Shown: positions 31,507 to 43,860, counted from the stretch's first letter. The stretch is DNA of 64,000 nt from Argyresthia goedartella (GCA_949825045.1 OX463835.1:24569201-24633200), one strand, 5' to 3'. The notes: generated by a model from the letters alone, not told the origin. Made by a program: numbers and translations.

Positions 31507-32550
31507 CTAACCTACCGGCGTAACAGTACCATTGCTATCTATACAGTTTTGCCATCTCATAGGTAGTTCCTCGATCCCTTTACTAAAAAAAACATTCGGA
31601 CGGGAATCAATAAAATCTTTGAAGGTGGTTTGGGCTGCGCCATCGGAGTTGAATTTTTTCCCTTTCAAGAAGTTATCCAAATTTCGAAAAACATGGTAAT
31701 CTGTTGGAGCAAGGTCCGGAGAGTACGGTGGATGTCTTAGATATTCCAATTGAAGCTCCTCTAATATGGTAGCAGTGTGTGGTCTAGCGTTATCATGAAG
31801 CAGCAGTGGCCTAGAGCGATTGACCAGCCTCGGTTGTTTAGCAGCTAGCTTTTCCATCATGATTTGCAGTTGCTGACAATAGACATCTGCCGTAATCGTC
31901 TGGCCAGATTTAAGAAAGCTGTAGTGAACGACACCAGCACTAGTCCACCAAACGCTCACAAGTAACTTTTTTGGAGTCAATTTTCGCTTGGGGCGTGGTT
32001 TGGCTGGTTCGGCAGGGTTCAGCCATTGCGGTGAGCACTTCCGATTATCATACAGGATCCATTTTTCATTATAGGTAATGATTCGATTTAAAATCCTTTC
32101 ATTATTGTGCCGGGTGAGTAATTCAACGCAGCAGTCAACGCCCGTTTGTTGATTTACTTCACTCAGTTCGTGAGGTACCCACCTTTCAAGCTTTTTCACC
32201 TTCCCAATTTGCTTCAAGTGGATTATAACAGTTTTATCACTAACACCGCAGACTGCAGCTAACTTGGATGTGGGATCCGTTTGCGATAAATCCGCTTCCA
32301 CAATAGCCTTCAATTCTTCATTATCAACTTTGGTCTCTGGCCGTCCACGGGGCTTCTTGTTCTGCAGGTCGAAATTTCCAGTACGAAAACGTTGGAACCA
32401 AAAACGCACTGTGTTTTCTATTGCGGCACCGTCGCCATACATATCATTAATCTTTCGAGCCGTTTCTGCAGCACTGGTGCCACGGTAGAACTCATACTCG
32501 TAAAGAACGCGATATTTCAAGTTTTCTATTTTGTAAGCTGAGTGAAGCAA
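31507..32550 (-). CDS. mariner transposase, cecropia/Hsmar1-like, catalytically altered
   Basis: 347 open codons; the true start codon is uncertain because no Met lies near the first residues after the initial triplet. N-terminal helix-turn-helix region (EYEFYRGTSAAETARKIN; NTVRFWFQRFR; GRPETKVDNEEL) and second HTH, linker WVPHEL, then catalytic domain. The expected Thr-x-Asp-Glu at the first catalytic position reads TYNEKW, so Asp is Asn. The second Asp (LHDNARPHT) and third (YSPDLAPTDYH) are present but only 30 residues apart instead of 34. The DNA-binding half looks intact. It was once a cut-and-paste transposase and is now probably inactive for cleavage. I found no clear terminal repeats. 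Confidence 0.88.
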   Translation of the reverse strand: MLHSAYKIENLKYRVLYEYEFYRGTSAAETARKINDMYGDGAAIENTVRFWFQRFRTGNFDLQNKKPRGRPETKVDNEELKAIVEADLSQTDPTSKLAAVCGVSDKTVIIHLKQIGKVKKLERWVPHELSEVNQQTGVDCCVELLTRHNNERILNRIITYNEKWILYDNRKCSPQWLNPAEPAKPRPKRKLTPKKLLVSVWWTSAGVVHYSFLKSGQTITADVYCQQLQIMMEKLAAKQPRLVNRSRPLLLHDNARPHTATILEELQLEYLRHPPYSPDLAPTDYHVFRNLDNFLKGKKFNSDGAAQTTFKDFIDSRPNVFFSKGIEELPMRWQNCIDSNGTVTPVG

Positions 32551-33182
32551 GAAAAAAAATCAATTGAGGAAAAAACAAATGAATTATAATTTTAGAAAAA
32601 CAGAAATACATGAGTAAATAGCTCTATAAATTTGAATTTGGAATTCCTAACCATAGAGGAGATATTTGAGATCAAAGTGGCCAGTACGGCGAAACGCCAA
32701 TTTCATATAAGGACCTAATATAATAAAGTATATGATTGTAATCATGCAAAAAAAAAATGTTATTAGTACATAAATATAAGTAAAGAAATAGATTAAGATA
32801 CTTTTCTTAAAGAAATTGTTAAGATTATGTTTATAATTTGTTTTGGATAATATTGTATTTATCATGTTAAAGAGATAAAATAGGTGGGAAACCCACCCAC
32901 AGTAGTTAGCAAAGACTCTGACTCTGTTAGAGGTAAAAGAAAGAAAGTGGGCATACGGTGCTTTTAGTCGGTAAGAGTCCGACACTGCCAGGGCCTCCCT
33001 TCCCTGGCGTCCATGAGGATTTTCACCGTATCCAAAAAAAAAAAAAAACGTCGCGGTCCAGTGTCGACCACATCCAGCAAGGTCCTGTCGACGTGATGAT
33101 ATCGTAGGATCATCGGGAAGGTGGTCTGCCGATAATCGAAGGGCCCTGAATTTACGCCCGCTAAACCTACAACACAGTTATA
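32551..33182. other. unassigned DNA with possible poly(A)-tailed short element
   Basis: No gene. About 32930-33058 has a GC-richer block (GTCGGTAAGAGTCCGACAC, then AGGGCCTCCCTTCCCTGGCG) ending in a run of 15 A, like a retroposed short element. The block GTCGG...CCGAC is a hairpin. 33049-33180 is also GC-rich and unidentified. Confidence 0.35.
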
Positions 33183-34464
33183 CATAGGGCGCACTGTAAG
33201 TTTCCGGAACTGGCCACTTACATAAACAATATTTAAAAATTTATTGCAACATTTGAAAATAGAACTCTTTGGCTGTAGAATGCAGTTTGTTTCATCTGAC
33301 TGCCTTTTGTTTTTACCTTGTGGCGCCATTTAAAAAATTGTGTGTCTGCATCAACATGGATTTAACTCGGGAAATTTTTCGTAGTATGATTTTCTACGAT
33401 TTTAAGTGTAATTTGACAGCTCAACAGAGCATCGCTCGGCTTGAAACAGCTTTTGGCAATGAAGCACCATGCAAGACAACTGTTTATAGCTGGTTTGCAG
33501 AATTCAAGCGTGGTCGTATCAATCTCAGTGACGAATCTCGCGATGGTCGGCCGTCCACCGCTGTGACCAACAAAAACATCGATGCTGTGCGCCGTATGAT
33601 TGAAACAGACAGGCATGTGGCCTACAATGAAATTCGCGCATCCTTAGAAATAGGCATGAGTCAAATACAATTAATCCTACACAAACATTTGGGTGTGAGA
33701 AAGCTGTGCTCGCGGTGGATCCCACACAACTTGACCGAGGCTCAAAAAACGGACCGCGTCACTTGGTGCAGTGCCAGATTCAACGAAGGTGCGTCAAATT
33801 TGGTGTGGGACATAGTAACAGGTGACGAAACATGGATTTATTGCTACGATCCCAAAACAAAGCAGCAATCGAGCGTATGGGTCTTTCAAGATGAGCCGAA
33901 ACCAACCAAAGTGGCGCGCGTGAAAAGTGCATCTAAGCGGATGATTGCTTCTTTTTTTAATAAAACTGGACACGTGGCTACTGTTGCTTTAGAGAATCGT
34001 CGTACAGTGAATAGTGACTGGTACACGACCATTTGTTTGCCGGAAGTTATTGACGAACTCCGTAAAAATAACCGTAAACACCGTATCATCCTGCACCACG
34101 ACAATGCTAGTTCTCACACGGCCAGACAGACAAACGACTTTTTGAAGGCGAAAAATGTAGAACTCATGAGTCATCCTGCATACAGTCCCGACCTGGCACC
34201 TTGTGACTTTTTTCTGTTCCCAAAAATTAAGAACCAATTACGCGGTCAACGATTTTCATCACCAGAAGAGGCTGTCGAGGAGTATGAAAAACACGTTTCA
34301 GAGGTCACCACAGAGGAGTGGCACAAAAGTTTTCAAAACTGGTTTCATCGAATGAAAAAGTGCATAGACGCCAAGGGAGATTATTTTGAAAAACAATAAA
34401 TTAATTTTGTACCTTTAATAGTATTTTTTCATATTCATTCCGGAAACTTACAGTGCGCCCCACG
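33183..34464 (+). mobile_element. mariner copy 1, complete with terminal inverted repeats
   Basis: 1282 bp between TA dinucleotides (33181-33182 and 34465-34466). Ends are CATAGGGCGCACTGTAAG on the left and CTTACAGTGCGCCCCACG on the right, inverted repeats extending through TTCCGGAA. The same boundaries are confirmed by copy 2 (53649-54943), whose empty site is visible in a related Copia copy. Confidence 0.93.
33356..34399 (+). CDS. mariner transposase (DD34D), intact frame
   Basis: 347 codons from the ATG at 33356. HTH region (NLTAQQSIARLETAFG, TVYSWFAEFKRG, GRPSTAV), linker RWIPHNLTEAQ, then catalytic motifs TGDETWIYCYD, HHDNASSHT and YSPDLAPCDFFLFP; the second and third Asp are 34 residues apart. 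All three Asp are present. Compared with the copy at 53714-54770 it lacks three residues between WCSA and RFNEG, a 9-bp in-frame deletion. It would cut and paste its own element at TA sites. This is the only apparently undamaged transposase frame in the window, though the 3-residue deletion may affect it. Confidence 0.92.
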   Translation: MDLTREIFRSMIFYDFKCNLTAQQSIARLETAFGNEAPCKTTVYSWFAEFKRGRINLSDESRDGRPSTAVTNKNIDAVRRMIETDRHVAYNEIRASLEIGMSQIQLILHKHLGVRKLCSRWIPHNLTEAQKTDRVTWCSARFNEGASNLVWDIVTGDETWIYCYDPKTKQQSSVWVFQDEPKPTKVARVKSASKRMIASFFNKTGHVATVALENRRTVNSDWYTTICLPEVIDELRKNNRKHRIILHHDNASSHTARQTNDFLKAKNVELMSHPAYSPDLAPCDFFLFPKIKNQLRGQRFSSPEEAVEEYEKHVSEVTTEEWHKSFQNWFHRMKKCIDAKGDYFEKQ

Positions 34465-34469
34465 TAAGT

Positions 34470-35240
34470 ATCTTCAAGACCCAAGTCCTCAAACCATCAG
34501 GAAGAGGCCGGGATGCTAACTAAAATACAGCTCTGCGATAAACCCATAGAGGAGGTGACATCATTCAGATACCTGGTCAGCCAAATTAGAAATGACAGCC
34601 TATGTTCGGAAATTCCTGCCCGTATAGCTTAAGCTGCTGCTACCTACCTTCGGAAGACTGCACAACTGGATTTGGAAGTCACATGACTTAAAACTGCACA
34701 CAAAACTTACAGGTCACAAAGCATTGGTTCTGCTTACTTCTATATGCTGCAGAAACATGGTGCCTCTACAAACCAGATATCAGAAAACTGGACTCGTTCC
34801 ACATGAGATGTCTGCATTCTATCTTACCAACACCGAAGTGGCGAACTAATATGACCGGTATGGAGGCACTACTGATGAAAAGCCAGCTGAGATTGAGTGG
34901 AAAATTAGTGTGTACGGATGACTGCCAAAAGCCGTGTTCTATTCAGAACTGACCAACTGGAAACGGAACCCAGGCGGACAGAACCTGCACTACAAGGATG
35001 TGCTCTCACATCACCTAATGGCATGCAGCATACCACCTGATAAATGCAACATGCTTAAGGGAGGCCAAAATGGCATTCTGTTGGGAGAATTTGGGAAAAC
35101 ACGACTGGCAGACCTAGAAGCGAAACGCCAGACAAGGAAATCTCATCCTAAGAGCAACGACACTTACACCTACAATGATTCAGGGCAACTATACTGTGTC
35201 CAATCCTACAGGACAATTAAGAGAAAATTCTGATTCGCCA
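34470..35240 (+). pseudogene. LINE reverse transcriptase C-terminal relic
   Basis: Degraded plus-strand sequence across frames: FRYL, EIPARI, AAATYLRKT, HLRCLHSILPTPKWRTN, and from 34934 YSELTNWKRNPGGQNLHYKDVL. This order matches the region after the RT domain of widespread arthropod LINEs. Many stops. The clade is not assigned; RTE- or L1-related groups are possible. No gene is seen in 35240-35560. Confidence 0.55.
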
Positions 35241-35559
35241 GCCACGTTAGAGCACATAAAAGAAAATAGCAGAGGTCGTTGTCGTTAGTCAGATACGACG
35301 ATGAGGACATCAGTTTTGAGTGGTAAAAACAAGTTCCCACAAACTAACCTAGTGTTGGGCCAGAAGCAATAGATAAGCCTGTTTATACATGTTTTATCTG
35401 TGTTATAAAGAAACAATTTACATCAACCATAGTAATACTGTTATTTAAATAAACAATCAATACACATTCAATATTTTTTTATTTGTACAATTTTGCATAA
35501 ATTTATGCACGCATATATTTTAGTTTGTATTTTTATTTATGTAAACTAAATATTTGTTT

Positions 35560-35770
35560 GGACCCCTCACGGGTAAATGCCACCTCCAAGGATATTCACC
35601 TCTCTATCATTGGCCATATCCAACTATCTTTGGCCAGCCACTACCACAATTGCGTCTGACGATCTGGCGTATAGCCTGCCTCTTGCTTTTTTACCGCTTG
35701 TCCGAGGTCCATCTATTGTGTCTATCCAGCTGTGTGGCCTGCTCATTTCCATTTTATTTGTAATGAGACG
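35560..35770 (-). pseudogene. short LINE ORF C-terminal relic
   Basis: The minus strand gives, across frames, a GRPRTS...AGQRWLDMANDR...LEEAF-like series resembling the conserved end of RTE-type ORFs (compare GRPATRWSDD...DR.RW...GEAY at 29949-30340). Strongly decayed. Confidence 0.35.
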
Positions 35771-38014
35771 GTTATTTTTTTTTTGTCTTTCAGTTTTATA
35801 CCTAGGTAACTTCTTTCCATTCTTCGTTGAGTGGTGCTGGAGTTCAACGTTTCCCAGATGCTGTTATATGATATAAAGTCTAAAAGCTTTGTGTTATATT
35901 CATAAACTATAAAAGATATGAAATTGGAATTCTAAATATTTATTAAGTATTTGCTCCACTACTTGAATGTGATCAAATTGCTTGCAGCTTGGTTCGGCAG
36001 TTGCGTGGAAGTGGTGTGGCTGATCATTTAGACCTGGTATATTGCGAGAGTTGAGGCGAAGGTTGGGTATGACTGAGCCTAGACGACTGTTCATCTGCAT
36101 TGATGTGTGTGATTTGCCTTTTCTGAGATAAGCCGGTGATAAGTTGCTGCGCAAGAAGTGCTGATATTGGTTGGATTGTAGATAGGGGCTGGTTCCGCCC
36201 CCTCATCGACACTCTAACCCTGGTATTCGTAGGGTACGGGAGCGGCATCCCAATATCGTTAAAACGAGCTTCTTCGTAAGTTTAAACAAGTGTTCTGTCG
36301 GGAAGTTACATATCATACGGTCTCTTTGCAGAATCGTACGTAGATGGAAAATGCGCCTGCTCGTCATTGAGAAAGGAATGTGCTGGAGAATTTAGTTATG
36401 TGAGAAAAAGCCGCAAAAAATATCAATAGATAAAATAAAGTAACCTCAAAATCAACTAATGTTTTAAATCAGTTGTTGCCTATTTTCACTTTTCACTTTA
36501 AAAGTAAAAAATGGGGAATTTTGTTCATTTTACTTAAAGTTTTATCGATATATTGGGTAAAATGGTAACATTTATAGGAAATCCCTGGCATAACTCACTT
36601 TACTCGCCGTTTTCCCCAGAATTTCTTTGACAGCAGTAACCCATGATTTAATCTATGGATTTCGTGGTAAACCATCGAATAATGTTGGTGCTGGACAAAT
36701 CGAAGAAATCCCGAGAATTTCTGCTCGAGTTAGCGTAATCCTGCGATTAATAGTTTATAGCTAGTGGCCCTAAGTGCGTAACAACACAAACAACTCTTCT
36801 ACAGTCCATTTGTCCTTAACTGGCTTAATATGTAAAGAAAGATGACGTGATTACAAAAACTCGATATTTCCCAAGGATCGCTCGATGACGGTTTCCACAA
36901 AAACTCACTAAGACTACTTCAAACATAAATACACTAAATTTCACTAAAAACTTGTCGAAATTCAGCTTCGAAATAACATTATTTTCCCAAATTTCTAATT
37001 ACGAGAAAAATTACAAACAATTTAGTTTAGTTAAGTTTAGTGAAGGGGAAATGTGAATGATAGAACAAATTGAACGAATGAATGAAATACAAGGCAACGA
37101 AGGTTGTGTGAATAAATTATGTAAAAAAAACAAATGAAAGTGGGCGTTAGCGCCGCAGCACATGCCGAGTTCCTGTGCAGCGGGGCTTTGTCATCGCAGG
37201 CACATACCACGTGACACAGTGGAACTTTTTTTAGGTTCATAGACAGAGGTACCTTCATTTTTTAAACTCGGAATTTTGATCTGAGAATTAGTTTTAGGGT
37301 AGGTTTTATCTATACAAACAATATTTATCATCAAAAAAAAATCTGTAGGGTGCATACTTATCGAGGAAATAAATATTGTAATATATAATGTATGGAGAAA
37401 ATTACCCTTTATTTATTTTAGTTTATTATTACTGTTGCTTTTTGCCATTAATTTAGATCTTATACAGTGATAAAGTCACTGGATAGCTGCAGCAGTTTAA
37501 TTAGAAATTTAAGCAAGTAATTTTTTTAAACCCGTTGATGTGGTCGCGCCATCATTTTGTTGCGCATGATGTATTTAATACATTATGATTAGTTGTTTTA
37601 TTATTTTGAAAGTGTGTGATAAAGGGATGCAAATAGGAGTGATACTCATTAAGCCAATTGTGCATCGTCGGTGGCTAAAATGCAAATAAGAGTATATCTC
37701 ACGAATTAAAGTGAATATAAATAAGACCAAGACCAATATTAATGATCGGCATATAAGAGGCACTGGACATGCTCCCTTTTGCACCCCACAATCACGCACT
37801 TTTTATATCTTCGGAACAACATTACATAAATAGCGTCACGCCTTTTCGCATACGGGGTGGAAGAGGCACAACTTTGCCCACTTTTAACCAGTGATTCAAT
37901 ACTCCATTTGGGGTGACAGGGGGCAAGCCCATTACCGCAGCTATGGAGTAATAAAGGTTTCCTCACGATTTTTCCATCACCTTTTAGAACATTCTGATTC
38001 ATACGTTTTATGCT
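35771..38014. other. no recognisable gene
   Basis: About 2.2 kb, AT-rich, with only short frames lacking known motifs. A GC-richer patch at 37140-37215 and another at 37830-37960 stand out, but I could not link them to a family. It may be degraded transposon or unique intergenic DNA. Confidence 0.35.
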
Positions 38015-38989
38015 TTTGATTCATTGCCTTGTAGGGCGCATGGCATTCTAGGACAAGACTTTCTAGGGAAGCACAAGTCCATACTAGACTTTAATCATGA
38101 TACATTAACTTTTTGGACTGACGACAATAACAAAGTAGTGTTGACATTAACGGTTTCCAAATACAGAAGTGCCATTCCGCCCAGATCGGAGTCTATTCAT
38201 TATGTTGAGATAAATATGACTAAAGAATGTTTGGTTTGTGCATCGGAAATTACGAAGGGAGTTTTTGGGAAGATTCCTGTAAAGATTCTGAATACGACTG
38301 ACTGACTTTGAGTAAAATTTATTTAACTTTTGAGAAGCTTCGTAACTATAGTGTATGTGTGTCTGATAAAAGTGAGAAGAACGCGAAGCATTTTCGAAGA
38401 ATGTTACAACATTTAAATAATGAGATTTCTATTAAAAATGTATGCGTTAAGTTTCCTGATATTTTCTATTTACCTAATGACAAACTGTCTACTACCGACA
38501 TTTATGAACAGTCAATATCTTTGAAACCAGATACAGAACTCGTTTAAGTAAACCGACTTCCCCACTCTCAGAAGCAAGAAGTGAATCGACAAATAGAAAA
38601 AATGTTAGTGGATGGTATAATCGAACCTTCAACTAGTAAAAGAGTGGTCTAGTCCTATTCTTTTAGTTCCCAAGAAAACAGACAGAAGTGGTGAGAAGAA
38701 ATGGCGATTAGTGATCGATTACCGAAAATTAAATAACTGCATTAATGCCGATATGTTCCCTTTGCCCAACATTACAGAAATTATAGATTCACTTTCAGGT
38801 AGTGTCTATTTTAGCCATTTAGATTTTTATCAAGGTTATTATCAAGCTAGTTTAGACCGAAGTAGTAGAAAATATACAGCTTTTGCTTCAGGACAATATC
38901 AGATGACGCGTATGCCCATGGGACTCAAAACAACTCCTAACTCATTTTCGTATAATTTACTTAAGACAAATGATTTATCTCAATTTTAA
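38015..38989 (+). pseudogene. Gypsy (Ty3) protease-RT fragment
   Basis: Plus-strand frames. HGILGQDFLGKHKSILDF is the conserved end of a retroelement protease (38030-38090). A linker leads to 38308-38547, then RT sequence: QIEKMLVDGIIEPSTS, VIDYRKLNNCINADMFPLPN, YFSHLDFYQGYYQ and YQMTRMPMGLKTTPNSF. It stops before the YxDD box at 38989. Several stops lie between 38300 and 38710. Clearly Ty3/Gypsy and not related to the Gypsy gag at 4746 in any way I can show. Confidence 0.85.
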
Positions 38990-40000
38990 ACCACCATCAT
39001 ATTTACCATATTCATAATACACGAAAGAGAAAAACTAGGGGCGAAGAGAGCGCGAAAGTATCTTATTATCATTATAATTAACGTAAGGCAATAAATGAAG
39101 ACCTTTGCATCGGATATGACACGCACGAGGCAGAGTATTTCTTAATGTATTTATTTAACTTGTTAATATGTATATGAGATAGTTTATCTGTGTTTATTAT
39201 TTACCTTTGTAATACATTTTTATGACAATAAATATATTTTAAGCAAACCCGAAGTTGGTTTTATTTTGTTCCATGTTTAATAACAGAAATTCAATAGAAA
39301 TCGCTTTTTTAAACAATATATCGGATCACTATTATAAAACAGCTAGTGAAATCAATAAAATCAATTAAAAACTCAATTGCAAACTCAATCATGACATTCC
39401 TGAATAAATTTCGTTCCTTCAACATTCACTTCTATCAGATCTCGGCAGTTCATTCACTTAATCTCTTCACTACAAATGTCAGATTTTATGGTTTTTTATT
39501 GAGGTTTGCCATCTAGGAACAAATGGACTGTATTAGTTCAACTGAATAAACAATTTCGATTCTTTCCCATGTTGTGGTAACATCCCTAGTATTTAAAAAG
39601 TGGATTTTATGAAGTTTTACGTTACCTTATCTGTCATGTGGCTTCTAAGCTGGAATAGACTATACGAGCAGCTCAACTAGGATGTTTACTTGATGCGCTT
39701 TGTTAGTGATCGTGTGATATTTATCAGGCTTATCTGATTTAAACATTCCTGCATTCCAATTTTGTTTTTTGTATAATTATCAATAATGCGATCAATGCGA
39801 TGGTCCAACAAAATAGACCGTTTTCTTCTATTTTTTTCCTTCAAATAACTGTTTTGTCGTACTCGGAAATTGTCAATATTTGCTTCCCTTTTTAAAACAG
39901 ATATGTATAAAAATAAGCTAGAGTTTCTCTCAGAAATTTTGAATGACAGTCTATGATTTCATTTCATTTTCATTTGATTTCATTTTATTGCGATAAATTA
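38990..40000. other. unassigned DNA, probable LINE tail at right edge
   Basis: No gene. 38990-39250 follows the broken Gypsy RT and could be a rearranged LTR, but no second copy is available. 39960-40000 (GATTTCATTTCATTTTC, CATTTGATTTC) looks like a LINE 3' tail in minus orientation. The sequence appears to continue at 56998 once the Copia array is removed. Confidence 0.4.
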
Positions 40001-40251
40001 TGTTGAGGTTTTATGTAGAAGAATAAGAATAAGAAACAAAAGGCCTAAGGAGACAAAAAGATAACCAAATCGAATATCAAAACTGTTGAGGTTTTATGTA
40101 GAAGAATAAGCAAACTGTTATTTATCACAAGCCATATTATATTCATAGAAACATTACCACGACACAATCTACATAACAAGATAATGTAACCATAGCAACC
40201 AGTCAACATTACTAGTGTGGAGACACGCAGCTAGTGCTGTACATCTTAACA
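40001..40251 (-). repeat. Copia left LTR, with 83-bp partial duplication
   Basis: The full LTR is 40084-40251 (TGTTGAGGTTTTATG...CTTAACA) and is followed by CTCCTCCTAAATG, whose complement ATTTAGGAGGAG is the polypurine tract. At 40001-40027 the first 27 bp of the LTR occur once more, then about 56 bp of unrelated filler. The AATTA duplication abuts 40001, not 40084. Confidence 0.88.
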
Positions 40252-40344
40252 CTCCTCCTAAATGATAACATGGTTTACAGTTATTATTTAATACACAACT
40301 ATATCTAACTTAACTAAACAAACATTAAACTAACCAACTAAGAA

Positions 40345-43300
40345 TTAGCACAAGAACTTATCAATGCATTTATAAAACTTCTCTGTGCTCAAACTTTTAG
40401 TCATAACATCCGCTAAGTTTTCATTGGTACAAATATGTTCTATACTGATCACCTTATTGACAACCAAGTCTTTTAAATAGTGAACCCGTATATCAATGTG
40501 TTTTGTACGCTTTGTATTCTCGTTATTCTTGGCCATTGATATCGCACTTTTGTTGTCAACAAGTAATACGGCATTTACATCACAATTTAAGTGTTTACAT
40601 ATGCCTTTTAAATTAACGATTTCCTGTGATAATGATGCGGCAGCTATGTACTCGCTTTCGGCAGACGATAAAGCTACACATTGTTGCTTCTTTGAAAACC
40701 AAGCAATGGGGTTTTGCCCTTGTAGGATAATACCACCGCTAACACTTTTTCTGTCGCTTCTATCTCCAGCCCAATCGGCATCAGAAAATCCTTATAAATT
40801 ATTGTCATTTGTCTTTTTAAATAACAATCCTTTTTCCTTCGTTTCTTTTAAATAACGTACTACTCTTTTTCCAGCTTTCCATAATTCTTCGTTCGGTTTA
40901 TCTAAAAATCTGCTCAGATATGATACTGCAAATGTTAAATCCGGTCTTGTTGTAACAGTAAGATAAATTAGACTTCCTATTAGTTCTAGATATGGTACAT
41001 CTAAAACTTTTGTATCGTCCCTTATTTCTATATTGTAATTTCTTTCCATGGGAGTTTTAATTCCGTTACATTCATCCATTTTGAATTTAGTCAATATCTT
41101 TTCAATCATTTTAGTTTGTTTAAGTTCTAAGGTATCTTTATTTCTTTTAACTTCCATTCCAAGAAAGCACTTAATTTCGCCCATACATTTTGCGTTAAAC
41201 TCCTCCTTAAGTGCTTTAATAGTATCTTCCCCGTTTCCAGTGATCAGGATATCGTCTACATAAATCAGCATCTAGCAATCTTCTTTGTAATACAAACAGT
41301 AATCATATTCTGATCTTTGGAATCCATTAGCTTTCGCAAATTCGTCAAGTGTTTCATTCCAACACTTTGGTGATTCAACCGATCCATACAATGCTCTCTT
41401 TAGTTTTAATGCTGTATTATTATTTTTTATTTCTAGTCCTTGAGGTATTTTGATAAATACATCAGACTTCAATTTTCCATTAAGGAATGCAGTAGGAATG
41501 TCCAGTTGATTAATCTTTAAATCATCTTGTACAGCTTTTGATAAGATCATTCTTATTGTAGAATGTCTAGCAACGGGTGCATAAATGCTGTCGAAAATAT
41601 CTTCTTTCTTTTGTTGGAAGCCTCTAGCTACCAGTCTTGCCTTTTTTGTTCCATCTTCTTTATGCTTAAATATCCATTTTGTATCTATGAGCTTTCTTCC
41701 ATCGGGTATTTCTTGTTCTTCCCAAGTTTGTTATCTTTGGAGTGCATCTAATTCTTTATTAATTGCGTTTTTCCATTCTGGTTCTTTAACAGCTTCTTCG
41801 AAAGTTTCTGGTGCATTTGCACTAAGGCATATAACAATGTTAGTTTCATTTATGTTTTCTACATTTGTCGCGTAATCTTTAAGATAAGCAGGAGGTTTTA
41901 TTGTTCTTTTGGGTCTGGTTGGTTCTTCTTCAGTTTGGTCATTGTTCATTCCTGCATCTTTAAATTCATCTTCATCTTCTACTATATCTTTCTTTTCTGT
42001 ATTGATTTCTTCTTCTTTGTCTTGAATATACCTTGCTTGTTTCATTTCTTCGTTATTTTTGAACTTAATGTCGCTTTCATCAAATCTTACATATCTGGAA
42101 ATAATTATCTTATCTTCTTCTGAATCCCATAATCTGTAACCAACAGTTCCATAACCTACCATTCTTGTTTGTTTTGCTCTCTTGGCTAACTTGTTCGGTT
42201 TGGGTACTATAGTAGCCCAAGCTTTGGAACCAAATACTCTCGATCTCGATAGGTCGTTTTTACCAAAAAATATTTCGCTGGGTGTCTTGAAGCATATGGC
42301 CCATGATGGCGATCTGTTCAATTGGTAAACTGCACATTGTATCGCTTCGAACCATAGATGTTTTGGCAAATCGGTTTCCGCTAATAGAGTCCTCGTTTTG
42401 TCGTATAATGTGCGGTTCATCCGTTCTGATATGCCATTAAGTTGTGGCGTGTACGGTAATGTATATTCTAAAGTAATCCCTCTATTTCTGCATAGAAGTT
42501 TCAAACTATTGGCAGTGTACTCTCCACCATTATCGCATCTAATTTTTTTTACTTTATTCCCCGTTTCGTTTTCAATTCTTAATACATAGTTCATCAGTCG
42601 TTCTGTTGCTTCAGATTTGCTCTTCATGGATATACTACGCAAAAATGAGAGAAATCGTCAAAAATTGTCATAAAATATTTCTCACCATTAGGTCCTGGTT
42701 GTCTGATAGGTCCAGCTATGTCTGTGTGAAGCATCTCGGCTTTACTCGTTCTAGGCTTTGGGACAGGCGTGAATGGGCTTCTGGTGGCTTTACCCTCCAT
42801 ACAAGTACTGCAAATTCTATCAGATACAGGTAAGTTTAATATATGTAGGCTTTTCCTATTCAAATGACCTAAACGTTTATTCCATAGATCTGCTGCATCA
42901 GTACCATTACAGACTTCGTACTTACATAATTCTGCTTGTAACTTATACAACTTTCCATGCACGTTGCCGCATAAATATGTCTTTTTATTAAATATTTTAA
43001 CATTGTTTTTATTAAAGTTTACGTTAAAACCTGCCTCGACAATCTTTTTCACTAATAACAAATTGTATGAAACATCTTTCACAATTAGAGCATCAATATT
43101 GATCTTAGTATTTTGGTATTTTATTTTAAGTTTACCTCTTTTATTAGTTGTAATACATTGGCCGTTAGCTACGAATATTTTTACATTTTTATCTAAGTAC
43201 GTAATATCCGTCATATAATTTTCATATTTTTCATTTTTTAAATGCTCCGTACATCCCGAGTCTATAATTAGTTCTATGCTACCACACTCACCCACATTAG

Positions 43301-43802
43301 CAATAATATCACTAGCAATGAAACCTATTTCTTCGTCTTCTGTGCCTGCTGCTGAAGCATGTTGATACGTTGTATGTCGTGCACCTGAATTTCCTCTAAA
43401 TGAGCGTCCACGCGCCCTTTGGTAGCTCCGTCCTCTTGTCAATGACCGTCCTCTGCTCGGTCGTCCGGATCCTCTGCATTCCAACGACTTGTGTCCACGT
43501 TTCCCGCAGGAGTGGCACGTGAGGAAGGCGTTATTCTCATAACTTTCTCTATTTCCGTCCATTTTTAACTTTGTCTCCATATCCAGTAGTCTTGCTTTAA
43601 CTAATTCTATGTTTAGCTGTTTCTCGGAAGCCATAGTCTCTATTGATGTAATTACTTGATCGTATATCTTTGGAAGAGAAGACAGCAGATAGCAAATTTG
43701 GTCTTCTACATCGACGTTCACGTTGATTGCCGCTAATTCACTAAGAATTCCTTCAAATCTTAGGAAATATTGTTGTAAGTTGCTTTCATTGTCATACCGC
43801 AT
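40345..43802 (-). pseudogene. Copia copy A gag-pol remainder
   Basis: Minus-strand order: gag C-terminus with zinc knuckle CHSCGKRGHKSLEC (43802 on), protease DSGCTEHL, GAG-pre-integrase DLWNKRLGHLNRKSL, integrase HTDIAGP and CDNGGEYTANS...GISERMNRT, RT with FLNGKLKSD and the catalytic LIYVDDILI, and RNase H ending KSLSTEKFYKCIDKFLC. Lesions: shift giving VVYP-stop (about 42640), stop after DALQR (about 41731), stop before MLIYVDD (41272), stop after NNL (about 40792). Two of these are shared with copy B and one with copy C. Confidence 0.9.
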
Positions 43803-43860
43803 TGTTATGAGCTTCCGTTTTAAATAAAATTTGTTACAGACTGTTTTCCGTTCAAATATT

